Assembly: GCA_036924085.1 (NCBI GenBank)
Contig: JAVGWX010000019.1
Location: 5,783,641 to 5,847,640, forward strand
Origin: Ariolimax columbianus
Lineage: Eukaryota; Mollusca; Gastropoda; Stylommatophora; Arionidae
Reading direction: 5' to 3'
DNA length: 64,000 bases
This document shows, piece after piece, positions 11,330 to 22,289 of this stretch (positions within the stretch are counted from its first letter, which is position 1; the number at the start of each line of letters is the position of its first letter). The notes beneath the pieces were generated by a model. That model saw nothing but the letters and a program-made list of their open reading frames with translations, was not told the origin of the DNA and did not search any database. The position numbers were made by a program, and so were the translations under genes.

Positions 11330-11500
11330 AAGATCAGCTTTTGATCGAGTCCTATGGAACAAACTAGTTAAGATTATGCAGCACATAGGTAACGACAGAC
11401 CATTCAAAGTTAATCAAGAGCCTGTGTGAAAATTAGCAGATTATTTCAATCACAGAAGGTCTAATGGATCCAGTTTTCAAGACATGGCCGCTTGCTTTGA
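11330..11500 (+). pseudogene. LINE reverse transcriptase motif-A remnant
   Basis: The sequence reads AFDRVLWNKLVKIMQHIG, the usual block at the first catalytic Asp of LINE reverse transcriptases, then decays. It may belong to the same element as 11900-12190. Confidence 0.45.
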
Positions 11501-11559
11501 CCGTTTCCATTTCTAGGAATCGATATAACTACACTCTGGTCAAACCCATAAATGCTAAA

Positions 11560-11850
11560 TCTCTCTCATCAAAGGGCGTAAGTTATGGATACTGATGATC
11601 CATGTAGCTCGCTGGTTGTACACTTTCCTGCCCCGTCCTGTCATGAATCCCACTCCGCACAAGCGTCATTTAATGTCGAAAGTTTGCAGTTTGCCGATTG
11701 ATGTTTCATCTACTGCGGTGTCCTCTTTCATCAGGCGGTCATTGGTTGATTTCAAATTAACACTTGTATCCATCATTAATGTGCCCTTGACTGTAGCTTG
11801 TAAATCCATGATGCCAGCTCTTTCTTGAGGTTTGAGGCCTTAACAGCTGC
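11560..11850 (-). pseudogene. LINE-C 3' fragment
   Basis: This is homologous to 26750-27060 in the same orientation. Shared blocks include TCATTTAATGTC, TGTAGCTCGCTGGTTGTACAC-like sequence and the region around GGCGGTCATTGG. In the other copy this lies after the RNase H domain, so this is a 3' piece of the same LINE family. No frame is intact. Confidence 0.5.
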
Positions 11851-11899
11851 TTTCCTCTCGTCTCTTTGACCGATTCATTGACTGAGTCTCTATAACGCA

Positions 11900-12190
11900 T
11901 ATTCTGATACGATGATCGACAAGGTTATGCGTATTTATAATATGGGTATCAAAGTTAATAGCATGAAAGGTAAAGTCGTTAACGAAACCATAGTGAGGGG
12001 ATCAGTATAAATGTTTTATATTTGCTGCTAGAAGAAACATACTAACACGGTCAAAACGATTGCCATGAAGATAAACACATTGGAAAGAAAGAATTTGACA
12101 ATATCCAAGCAACGTAGGCAAAAACATATATTCATCAATGGAGAAATAATGGAACAAATACATACGTTTACATATTTTGGTAAATCATAA
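11900..12190 (+). pseudogene. LINE reverse transcriptase C-terminal remnant
   Basis: The frame near 12110-12180 reads FINGEIMEQIHTFTYFG, the conserved block before YLG in LINE reverse transcriptases. A MRIYNMGIKVN block lies near 11930. Short and broken. Confidence 0.5.
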
Positions 12191-12229
12191 CATAGTATGC
12201 CTACAAGGAGAAATACATTATGTCAACGA

Positions 12230-13310
12230 TTCAGGTCAGGTCAGGTCAGGTCATCCCGTAACCGGTAAGGTCGTTGGGGCACAAATGAAGACATCCTCAC
12301 AACTTCATGCCATTCCTCTCTGTCAGAAGCCGCTGCCTGTGACTCTTCTGGTCGGAGACTGGTCCATTCTTTTATGTTGTCTTCCCATCTCTTTTTGGGC
12401 CGGCCTCTTTGTCGGCTGCGATGAACCTTCCCGTGGATGATTGTGTTTGCAAGACCATTTGATCTCGATATGTGACCGTACCAAGTGAGTTTCCTTCTTT
12501 TGACAGTTGCCAAGAGATCTTCGAAAGGCCCTATTGCCGTCGTAATTCTATTTCGGATTTCCTCGTTTGTACGTGACGTTTAAAAGTCTTCGGAAACATA
12601 TCATCTCCAAGGCCTGTATCCTTCGTTGAAGGTCAGCTGTAACTGTCCATGTCTCACACGCATAGAGAAATATTGACAGGACCAGTGTACGCATTAATCT
12701 GATTTCCGTGCGTAGTGCTAACCGTTTATCTTGCCAGATTTTGTTAAGTCGTGCAAGCGCCGCTATTGTCTGTGCTATTCTGGCCAATACTTCACATTTT
12801 GATCCTTCATCACTGACAATCGACCTAAGATATTTAAAACGGTCAACTACTTCGAGTTCTTGACCGTTTGATTGTATCTTGCTGTTAAAGCCCGTAGCGT
12901 TGTTTGTCATTAGTTTTGTCTTTCGAGCGTTTATCTCCATACCATAGTCAAGAGCTGTTTCATCGAGCCTTCTGACCCATTCCTGGTGTTCTGCTTCTGA
13001 ACCCGCCAACCCGTCGATATCATCTGCAAAACGAAGGTTAGTAATCGTTCGGCCCCCTATCTTGACAGTACCAACGTGACCTCCAAGTGCCTCACTCATA
13101 ATTCCTTCAAGGAATATATTGAAAAGAGTTGGAGAGAGTGTACACTCCTGTCTCGCACCAACTGATGTGCGAAACCAGTCTCCTCGCCTCCCATTCACAA
13201 GAACTGCACTAGACGCCTTGTTATACAGGTGTTCAAGGACCGTTATAATATTTCCGTTGATATTATACATCCTCATGGTTGCCCAAAGCGCTTTATGCCA
13301 TACCCTATAA
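12230..13310 (-). pseudogene. RTE-like LINE: RT plus C-terminal end with TGACC-repeat tail
   Basis: This is one of the better preserved RTE-like copies. The minus-strand frame 13276-12548 (242 codons) has RRGDWFRTSVGARQECTLSP (GVRQGC motif), TNLRFADDIDGLAGSE (catalytic motif C), ALDYGMEINARKTKLM, and the block FLYACETWTVTADLQRRIQA. A frameshift near 12545 separates it from 12513-12241 (RKLTWYGHISRSNGLANTII; KRWEDNIKEW). The 3' end is a short TGACC tandem (12230-12252), typical of RTE-type tails. It is 5'-truncated near 13310, so the endonuclease and the N-terminal RT are missing. Confidence 0.85.
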
Positions 13311-13439
13311 AACGATTACAATGACAAAAAATGGCTCAGGAGAGGAATATATAATGTCACCCTAAAAAAATATCATGAAATTACTGAGGACAAAAATAAT
13401 CGAGATTCATGTTTAGCCATTCGGACTGTATGGGGCTGG

Positions 13440-13860
13440 CACTTGGACTCTACCAATGAAGAATAACACACGTTTTCAATGTATGTAATGGGGTGCTACC
13501 GTAAAATCGAGGACAGTGAGTTTGACAGAAAGAAGATTAAATGACAATGTACTCACTGATGTGGGGTGATAAAGACAAATATTGCATATGATACAGAAAC
13601 GTCGGTTGAGTTGGCTGGGTCACAATATGAGACATGACAGTCTTTAACAGAGGATACTAGAGGGCAAGATTTACGTGAAGATAGGAGCGGGGCAGCCAAG
13701 ATTCATCTTTTCATCTCAGGCATGCAGGGACATTAAAGTACGAACTGCAATGAAGAGAACAGCTTACAATATTGTAAGATGGAGAGATATACTCAGACAA
13801 CGATACAACCAGTCTACGGACATATCAACCTCATGATGATGATGTTGATGATGAAATGGT
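13440..13860 (+). pseudogene. LINE C-terminal end with ATG-repeat tail
   Basis: Frames read MGCYRKIED, QKRRLSWLGHNMRHDSL and WRDILRQRYNQSTD, the standard C-terminal order of an RTE/L2-like LINE ORF. An (ATGATG)n tail follows at 13834-13853. Several stops are present. Confidence 0.65.
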
Positions 13861-14289
13861 ACACGCACTTGAAAACCATTTATTGTCTAAATTACATTCC
13901 CCCTTTTTCATCAGCATAATTTCCACTGACATAGTCACACTTTTTCCCCGTCTTCAGTGAAATGACAGGCCCATTTGGTTGTCTGGATAATCATCATGAG
14001 CAGATGTTCCAGAAATTGTATAATGCATTATGATGTAGGCTAAACAATGCGAACAATCTAGTGCAGTTAATACACTGTCTAGAGTTACTCGCTTGTCAGC
14101 TCGAATCATCTCACCCACCCATGAAAAAAAGCTTCTATTGCAATCTGAACATGGCTTTTTTTCTTTTATATTGGAGTTACGTTTTGGCATTTAAAGCTTA
14201 GTGTTGGGACGAACATCGTATTGGATAAGTCTCTTTTAGTAGTTAGTATCACGTGCTTACAATTACGTGTTTAAGTTAATTGACCATTA

Positions 14290-15125
14290 ATGTCATTGCC
14301 TTATTGCATCGCTGTTAGATTTCCCATGTAATTCTTCCGTCTGCTGATAACATGATCCTAAAGTATGTGAAATCATTGTCCTGTTCGATTTGCTGTTTTC
14401 CAAGGAATATATTAACACTTCTAGCTATTCTAGATATTTTCATGAACTCAGTTGTTTCAACATTGATTTCCATTTTGGATTTTTATATTTTTTCAAGATG
14501 TACTTAGTTTATCAATAACTTGTTGCAATTGGAGCTCTGAAGTTTAGATGACTGCTTGATCGTCAGATTGAATGTCTTTTAAGATTTCACCAATGGTGCT
14601 ACATTCATTTGGACTGGATGTTCTACAAATGTGATCTACATATGTAATGAACAACAAAGATGATAGCACACATCCTTGTTGTTCTTCATATTCCAAATGC
14701 AATGTTGCTGAGAGTCTGGTTATTGTTTGAATAGATCCCTAGCTATCAATCTAAGACTTTTTCATAGGTTAATTATGTAATCGTTTACTCTAAAGTATGC
14801 CAATATGTTCCCATATATGATGTCTATTTAACGTGAAAAACGCTTTTTCTTGATCTACACACACAACATATAGTTCCCGATCATTTCCACTTGTTTTTTT
14901 TGTTCCATCAATTATCGGAATGTAAAAAGTGTACCTGTACAGCTTCTGTTCTTTCTTAATCCCATCTGGCTATCGTTGATCTGAGGTTTGATGATGTACC
15001 GTCATCTTTTTTGCAAATATTTTACAAAACATTTTGCCAGTGCGGATCAAGAGCGATATTCATCTGTTTTGTGTGTAGCGTCTGAAGCTAATTTTTTTGT
15101 TTGCATATATCAATTGTAATTGCAT
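14290..15125 (-). pseudogene. LINE reverse transcriptase, 3' half of a split element
   Basis: Minus-strand blocks in order are ATHKTDEYRSI (about 15085), ELYVVCVDQEKAFF (motif A, about 14860), QGCVLSSLLFITYVDHICR (GVRQGC-like, about 14690) and TEFMKISRIARSVNIFLGKQ (about 14440), followed by the FTYFRIMLSADGRITWE equivalent of YLG. It is decayed by stops and indels. The coding order continues on the other side of the LTR-like insert at 16300-17250, so one LINE was split. Confidence 0.65.
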
Positions 15126-16292
15126 TGTGACAGATTTAGTCTTGACAGACACATCGTGTTTACATATTGACAGCTAATTTCTGTCTAGAATTACTTCCAA
15201 ATCGTAATTATAGATTTCTTGTAAATTTATAAGCGGACTTTCAACCGAATCTGACAACTCACGTCATGTATGCCACGATAGTGTCGCGTATTCATATTGA
15301 CGCCCAGCACGCCATTTTGAAAGTAGCACCAGTCGAGAAAATATTTCGGTGTGATAAAAGACTGGTGGGACAAGAGCCCAAGTCATTTTTTTTTCCGAGA
15401 GATTCAGAGAGAGACGGAATTTCATAGCCGACACATTTCGAGAAAACCTTTTTCAAAGAGATTCACAAGACAGACATTACATTACGAGATATTCAGAAAG
15501 ATACATTAACAGAGAGACGCCTCAGAGAATGACTGTTTTTATGAGTCTATCCAGTCAGAGAAGATTGAACGTCGCATTGGTGGAGTTCGAGTTATCATAA
15601 GTAAATTACTCATTTGTGAGTAATTAGATAAAACGTCATCAGGTTGAAGTTTGACCAGGGCCAAACACGTGGGTGACCTTTCAAGTTTATTGTCGTCGCA
15701 AAGATCTCACATAAGCAGCCTAGATCAGTCATAACTACGCACTGTGGGAGAGAACGGGCTTCCTGGCATATATATCGGCTCAAAGAGAACTGTACCATTG
15801 AACACGTGTATTACCGCGTGGTCAGCCCGCTTTTGTTCAACACACGCCAGTTTAAATACGTGGCCACCTTGCCAAGTTTGTAGTCATCGTAGATTCACAC
15901 GTAGCCTAGTCTTTCGACATTCACCACGCCGATCGACAGTCGTCGCTAAGGAACCAAGTACCTTTTACCTGGCTTGGATTTAAACCACGAATTAACCATC
16001 GGCGTAAAAACGCCATGATTCAGTATTCACGTTGCGGCAGGCGATGGACGGAAAGTAGACCGCGGACAATAGTTTTCGTTTAGCGGTAGTGCCTAGTTTA
16101 AATTAGGTAACCATTAGTTCGGAGCGTGCAGGAAGTTGAGTATGGTTGAAGAGTGGAAGTGTTTTAACGTGTAGTAATAAAGCATTTGTTTTTATTGTTT
16201 TGAAATAATGTCCATAGTAAGTTTATTGAAGTGTTAGTTTATGTAATACATTTTAAGACTGAAAAGGTGGATAGTCAAGTTGCGTTGTCACA
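15126..16292 (+). mobile_element. LTR-like insertion, probable solo LTR
   Basis: This 1,167-bp segment interrupts a minus-strand LINE between its endonuclease/linker and its RT. Its ends form a short inverted repeat (TGTGACAG ... TTGTCACA), as LTRs do. Inside are a TATA box (CATATATATCGGC, about 15766), AATAAAGCATTTG at about 16173, and a polypurine-rich zone near 15400-15540. No protease, RT or integrase coding is present, so a solo LTR is the simplest reading. Flanking 4-6 bp duplications are not visible and may have decayed. The orientation is inferred from the TATA and AATAAA order. Confidence 0.4.
15604..15625. other. Perfect short palindrome
   Basis: ATTACTCA and TGAGTAAT flank a four-base loop inside the LTR-like segment, forming an 8-bp perfect inverted repeat. 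It could be a protein-binding site or chance. Confidence 0.5.
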
Positions 16293-16299
16293 GAGCTGA

Positions 16300-17250
16300 G
16301 ACAGCAATACCCTGTTCCGTCTGCTACAACATATGTCCAATGTTTTGACATTTTCTGTAAGGCTCATTCAAAGCTATGCGATCTATGTAGACATAATATC
16401 CGTACACCATTGGCTGCTTTAATTAATACAAAATACATTTCTTCAGGCCCTGGACATTTGTTGAGTGAAGCAGCTTGAAAAGCATTTCTGATTCATGAAA
16501 GAGTGGTGTTTAGTTCTGACTCCTTACTGATGTTAACGTTGATATCTGATTTGTCATTGTTCCCAGTTGTTGGAAAGTTGAGAAGTTTGTTTAAAGTATT
16601 GCTGTTATCTGTTCATGACCAGTTATTGATCGTTTATTGAGATCCCTTTGTCGTCATTAATAATTTTTTTTGGATTGTCCTTATCGTATCTGCATTTTAT
16701 ATTTTTGATTCTCATGCATACGTTTCTTGTTGCAATTTTGCATTCCGAATTTATAAGTTCTCCATACTCTTTTAAAATTTAGATTTGGCCTCTTTAATCA
16801 CCATCTGTGCGTGCATTCTTGATACCTGAAAGTCGGCCTAGTCTTGCTCCTTTTTGTTAGTAGCATACAATCTCCTCCTTTTTTTACAAACGTATCTACT
16901 AAGACGCAATGGGATGGTAACCACTGAAGCATGGTTCGCTTTGTGGAAGTTACCTTTTCTATATTTCTCATATTTGGACGTTTACCACCCATGAGATCGT
17001 GTCGTGTAGACACTGTGTCTATGAAGGTGCCCGCCTGGCAGCAATCGTGAATGCTGACATGAATCATTGACATCTTGTTCACGTGTTTTTACACATCTAT
17101 AATTAGAACATAATTGATTAGTGGTTATACTTCTTCTTGGTCTCATACTAGTTTTATGGACATGATACAGAACCGGAACTTTCATTCTTAACAACATTCC
17201 ATCTGTGTCGACGTGTTGTCGAAATTCTGTTGGATAGTTTTCTTCAGTAC
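16300..17250 (-). pseudogene. LINE endonuclease end and linker, 5' half of the split element
   Basis: Minus-strand blocks are MKVPVLYHVHKTSMRPRRSI (about 17170), LLPGGHLHRHSVYTT (from the LPGADIDTDH block that ends the endonuclease), KYEKYRKGNFHKAN, then KEYGELINSE and CPGPEEMYFVLIKAANGVRI, the linker just before the RT. The next expected block is across the LTR-like insert at about 15100. Confidence 0.6.
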
Positions 17251-17929
17251 TACTCAGTCTGCCACTTATCTGTTGCAGATTACTGAACTCATATACTCAA
17301 CTGTCATACGACTGATTTATAAATCGATATGTACGGTTCCATTGATCTGTTCCTATGTTATAGGATATTCGGTGACCTTCAGTAGTGCTGTCTTCATGGG
17401 TAAGTTGTCCTTATGCTGTCTTTTTTTGCTGATGAACAAAACATACAATTCCAGTTCATGCACATTCAGTTTTGAGTCTTGGCGCTCAGTTTTGCAGTTC
17501 AGTGACTGCAGATGTGTTTTACCAGTGTTGCCGACGCCGCTAAGCAGAACTTCAAACGTTGTCTGATTTCATGATTAAACATCTTCTAAACGCTTTCTCT
17601 CAGGACCAGGAACACTAACATGTGTTATGCTGAAACACCGCTTTTGACATTTGCTAACAAAGTGTATACATTTCACCATTTAATCTAGTCTTGTTATTAA
17701 AAACTGGTACACATGAGTTAGATAAGTATTTTGTTTCAACATTTGAGTAAGTAGAGATGTTTTGTGTGTTCATTACATAACTTTTTGTGATAAATGGTGA
17801 TTATGTTTTATCAGTGTTTTCTTTATTTGGGATATGTCTTGTCACGTAGTTTCTTATTCCAATCCTGTTACAATAATGTCTGCTTCTTTAAAAAAAGTAC
17901 TAGATTCACGCATACTAGTCATTGAATAT
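17251..17929. other. Unassigned spacer
   Basis: No motif I can defend. Part of 17251-17560 could be an upstream piece of the adjacent minus-strand LINE. Confidence 0.35.
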
Positions 17930-18890
17930 AACTTAACGTCTTTATACTGGTTTAGAATACTATAAAGACTTCGTGTACATCGAGTTTCATTTACATTTCC
18001 TTGCTCTAAAAGCAAAGTGCTTCCAATGTTTTCATAAATACATTTTTTGCCATTTCCTCCACTACTTCATGCATTCATCACTCTCTGACTACAAATATAT
18101 TTCTTAATATCTAATCTGGACCTTTCTTTAGCTAATTTGAATAGTTCCTGTAGTCTAATTTACCATTTCCTTTAAGTATCGTATAAACCTGGATTAAGTT
18201 ACCTAAAACATTTATCTTGTTGCAAATCAAGCAGGTCGAATTGTTTTAGTCTTTCCTCATAACTGCAATTCTGGAATGCAACTATCAACTGTCGCTTTTC
18301 TTTGTATCATTTCCAGGATGTTTATATCCCCTCAACGATAAGGACTCCACACCTGTACACAGTACTCCAATCTAGGTCTAACTAATGCTTTATACAGTAT
18401 GACAATCACTTCCTTGCCCCTATGTTTAATATTAATGTTTATCATACCTAACCTATCATTTGTCTGTGCCAATGCTACCTAGACTTGTTCACTAACTTTA
18501 CCTGTATGATCTATTATTACCCCTATTTCCCTTTACTTTTCTCTCATTCCAATATTGTTATGTAATGATGAACCATATTAGATCTACCCAAAAGGCTGAC
18601 TGTACATGTATCTACAAAAAAACTATATTTGCCAGATCACAGACCATTACCAAATTGTATCTGAATCTGATTTTAATATTTTGACCTCTGCTTTAGATGA
18701 GACACTATTGCATAATATCGTGCCATCAACGAATGTAGCAATCAATGTCCAATTAGCTTATATATAAAGAATAAAATTGGTCCCAAAACCGATCCTTTTT
18801 GCAATCCACTTTTTATGTCCAAAACCAAAAAACAGGACATCTTGTTAACCAAAAAAATTGTTCTGAATTGTCCACTTGCTTTTTATTTCC
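17930..18890 (-). pseudogene. CR1-like LINE, RT C-terminal half and 3' end
   Basis: Minus-strand blocks are LGPILFLIYI (about 18790), REIGVIIDHTGKVSEQV (about 18530), [32 protein letters not shown] (about 18390) and VQVWSPYR, the diagnostic order of CR1/L2-type RT C-termini. Stops are frequent. A second, shorter copy of its 3' end lies at 7180-7470. Confidence 0.75.
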
Positions 18891-18939
18891 GCATCCAAGA
18901 TCAGTTGCTATGTTTTGTCAATGTAATATGATATGTTTT

Positions 18940-19591
18940 TCCTTCCGTTTCTTCTAGTGCTGATTTCCACCGTTCGCCGCCGCGATTCAATCTCAACCAG
19001 TGTTCGTAAAGCGATCTCAGTCCCGCCAGACGGAGCGATAGCGCGGGATTGCCGAAAACGCTCGCTCGCCTTTCCCAGTAGAGCCGTAGAGGTATCATGA
19101 TGCGGTTTGTTGTGTCGTCGCCTCCGATGAGGTGCGCTGCTCTGGTCCGTATCGAGAAACGTTGTCAGTCGGTGGGGATTTTTTAAAGGCTTATAGCAGA
19201 GCTCGACAGTTCGTCTCGCTGGTGGTCAGACTCTCGCAAAGAGCTTGTGACCGGCAAATGGAAAGCAGGAATACAGCCTGAAGGCCCTGTCCCAGCCCGA
19301 CCAACCCTCCGGAGATGAATAGGCCGGCAGGCGAAATTTGTCTCCAGTCCCAGTTAAATTCATCGCCGGGGCCGTTGGGATCCGTTCTGCACAGAGCGCT
19401 GCCATCCCTCCCCGAGCGAGCCCGGTCGGTCGGTCGTCCGGTGTGTGTAGAGTCCTAGGTCGACGGACTGAGGCACGGGAGGAACAACCGTCCGTCCGTC
19501 CGTCAGTCGGTCCCTGCGGCCGTCCCGGTGAGGCTTTATACACAATCGTCCTCCGCCGACCGGTGTGTGTGGTTCGTACGTCTCCGATAGA
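18940..19591 (+). pseudogene. rDNA external transcribed spacer
   Basis: GC-rich, unlike the AT-rich surroundings, and immediately upstream of an 18S start. The last 150 bases match 2187-2350. I see no clear promoter boundary, and the left limit is set only by the change in composition. Confidence 0.6.
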
Positions 19592-20821
19592 TATCTGGTT
19601 GATCCTGCCAGTAGTCATATGCTTGTCTCAAAGATTAAGCCATGCATGTCTAAGTTCACACTGTCTCACGGTGATACCGAGAATGGCTCATTAAATCAGT
19701 CGAGGTTCCTTAGATGACACGATCCTACTTGGATAACTGTGGCGATTCTAGAGCAAATACATGCTTACCGAGTGCCGACTTTCGAAAGAGCGCTTTTATT
19801 AGTTCAAAACCAATCGTCGTTTCCCCTCGCGGGGTTGCGGCGTCCCCACTGGTGACTCTGGATAACTTTTGGCTGATCGCATGGCCTTATGTGCCGGCGA
19901 CGCATCTTTCAAATGTCTGCCCTATCAAATGTCGATGGTACGTGACATGCCTACCATGTTTGTAACGGGTAACGGGGAATCAGGGTTCGATTCTGGAGAG
20001 GGAGCATGAGAAACGGCTACCACATCCAAGGAAGAAAGCAGGCGCGTAACTTACCCACTCCCGGCACGGGGAGGTAGTGACGAAAAATAACAATACGGTA
20101 CTCTTTCGAGGCTCCGTAATTGGAAAGAGTACACTTTAAACCCTTTAACGAGGATCTATTGGAGGGCAAGTCTGGTGCCAGCAGCCGCGGTAATTCCAGC
20201 TCCAATAGCGTATATTAAAGTTGTTGCAGTTAAAAAGCTCGTAGTTGGCTATCAGGTGCAGGCGGGCGGTCCGTATCGCGCCGGTTCACTGCCCGTTGTC
20301 TCCTGCCCTACCGTCTGCTGGCTCTCTCCCACGCGTGCTCTTCGCGGAGCGTCCTGGGTGGCCGGCGCGTTTACTTTTAAAAAATTAGAGTGTTCAAAGC
20401 AGGCTTCGGGTGATTGAATAATGGTGAATGGAATAATGGAATAGGACCTCGGTTCTATTTTGTTAGTTTTCGGAACTGGAGGTAATGATTAACAGGGACA
20501 AACGGGGACATTCGTATTGCGGCATTAGAGGTGAAATTTTTGGATCGCCAAAAGACGAGCTACTGTGAAAGCATTTGTGAAGAATGTTTTCATTAATCAA
20601 GAACGAAAGTCAGAAGCGCAGACGATCAGATACCGTCGTAGTTCTGACCATAAACGATGTCGACTAGCGATCCGCAGGAGTTGCTTCGATGATTCTGCGG
20701 GCAGCTTCCGGGAAACCAAAGTGTTTGGGTTCCTGGGGAAGTATGGTTGCAAAGCTGAAACTTAAAGGAATTGCCGGAAGGGCACCACCAGGAGTGGAGC
20801 CTGCGGCTTAATTTGACTCAA
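19592..20821 (+). pseudogene. 18S rRNA 5' two-thirds (pseudogene, copy 2)
   Basis: This is the best preserved 18S stretch in the window: CTGGTTGATCCTGCCAGTAG at 19595, the GGTAATTCCAGCTCC block near 20190, variable region V4 at about 20250-20400, AGAGGTGAAATTTTTGGATC near 20527, and CCTGCGGCTTAATTTGACTC near 20800. It carries scattered substitutions, such as GACGG to GCCGG in the AAAGGAATTG block near 20766. The last third of 18S is absent and a 28S-like module follows, so it cannot give functional rRNA. Confidence 0.92.
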
Positions 20822-21640
20822 GACGGCCAACACTGAAATGACTGACATGCCGACACCACTTACGTTGGGTCTAATATGGAACGGGTGCTGGATCTAGACC
20901 CTCGGAAAACGGGGGTAATGCTCTCTGTGGCTCGGTTGGTCGGCATTCAGTGTTTAACAACGGAATTGACGGAATGGCACTAACGAGATGAGCCTGCGGC
21001 TTAAATTGTCTTAACACGCCAATACTGTAGAACGACTGTCAAATAGAGAACACTTTCGTTGGGTCTAATAGTGAACATGTGCTGGTATTAGACCCACGGA
21101 AGACAGGTCAGTCTTTTAACCCCCTAATGAAAGAACGTATGCTACGGTAATCTGGTCATAACCCTGCGGAAAAGGTTTCTGAAACTTGGCCATTGACAAA
21201 CAAAAAAGCCCTCTATTGATACGTCTTGTCAACTAGTGAATGGGTGCTGGAAATAGACCCTAGGAAGACAGGTCAGTTTTGTCCTACTAATGACAGGGCG
21301 TTGCTGCGGTAATCCTGCTCAACTGGAGAGGAGCCGCAGACATCTGGTTCACGTACTAGGCTGATAAGCAAACGGCTACCATGTGAGGGATTACGGATGA
21401 ACGCCTCTAAGCCAGAATCCCGATCAAAATCACAGCACGATTGCAATGGGAGGCTTCGACACGGTGGGGATCTGGGGCCCACGCTTCAGCCTCGCCCGGT
21501 CGAGCCGCAGAAAGAGGTCCCTGCCGCCCGCCGATCAAAGCGGGCGGGAAGCTGCTCGATATTAACCCCATGCGGCGATGAGGTGCGAAACAACAAACAG
21601 AAGACTTAGTTCTGGGTCGAGGTGTCGTAAACAGTAGAAC
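20822..21640 (+). pseudogene. 18S/28S mosaic with three 28S-like modules
   Basis: After 18S breaks off, a 28S-like block of the CTAATAGGGAACGTGAGCTG region appears at about 20868. Then a second, shorter 18S block (GGAATTGACGGAATGGCAC to TTAAATTGTC, about 20962-21012) appears, followed by further 28S-like blocks at 21061 and about 21236. The last runs into the true 28S 3'-end order (AGACAGGTCAGTTTTG, GGTAATCCTGCTCAA, GAGAGGAGCCGCAG, GAACGCCTCTAAGCCAGAAT at 21399). The same module order is present in the copy at 36.7-37.5 kb. Confidence 0.8.
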
Positions 21641-22289
21641 AGCCACCTCACTGTGAACTGTCGAGACTCAGCCCCTGACCATGAGATATGCCCGAACACC
21701 AGGCGAACAACATATCCGTGACATTTCCAGGCTTGTCCTTTGGTTAAATGCACTCCTGCTTCTATCTCATCCTCCTCTATCTGCTATCAGCCATACCAAT
21801 GGACGCAGAAGAGATGCAGGCTAGCGGACATTGCACATCTTCCCTACTGTGTCAACCTCCCAGGTGGCGGGAAATGTTAGGCGTACTATCACTGCAGATG
21901 TGCCTAGAAAATAAAGGGAGCAAAGAGGTACCCCACCCACATGCACATGATACGTTTCTGGCAAGACGTGACGATCCTGGGATACAGACACACTGGGCTG
22001 CCTCTCTTCCGGGTTAGTACAAACCAGTACATAGTCCATATCATATAACATATCTCATATATCATTACCGCATCCTATAGACACGAGTAGTGAAGACTCG
22101 TTAGTCTGGTAAGACAACTTCCATAAGAGAGACAACTCTGATCACAAACAACTGCTGCCTTGCATATAGGCTGGGGACAGCCAAATGCTAAGGAGGGCAT
22201 CCCTTCAGAAACGCCTGTTTAAATCGGATGCACTGGGCCACAAGCTTAACATACAGTGCAACGTAAATCGCAGTATGATGACAGTACAA

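Larger units (their letters stand above)
18940..22285 (+). mobile_element. rDNA-derived retroelement, longest copy (copy 2)
   Basis: Four parts follow each other: rDNA spacer (18940-19591), 18S 5' two-thirds (19592-20821), a mosaic of 28S-like and 18S-like modules (20822-21640), and a non-ribosomal 3' segment (21640-22285). The same mosaic order occurs at 35809-38013 and the same 3' segment at 43380-43766, so this is a dispersed family and not a local rearrangement. The tail here is worn (TATGATGACAG against TACGATGAAGAAG in the other copies) and LINE-A copy C begins immediately after it. Copy 2 has no visible target-site duplication. It could be a template-jump product joined to the LINE, or an older insertion. 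Confidence 0.65.

Noticed and set aside
20565..20765. Short + strand open frame inside 18S
   Set aside because: It lies wholly within conserved 18S sequence, where the similarity is to rRNA, not protein.
19592..21640. A functional rRNA gene
   Set aside because: The 18S lacks its last third, carries substitutions at conserved sites, is joined to rearranged 28S modules, and no 5.8S or full 28S follows.
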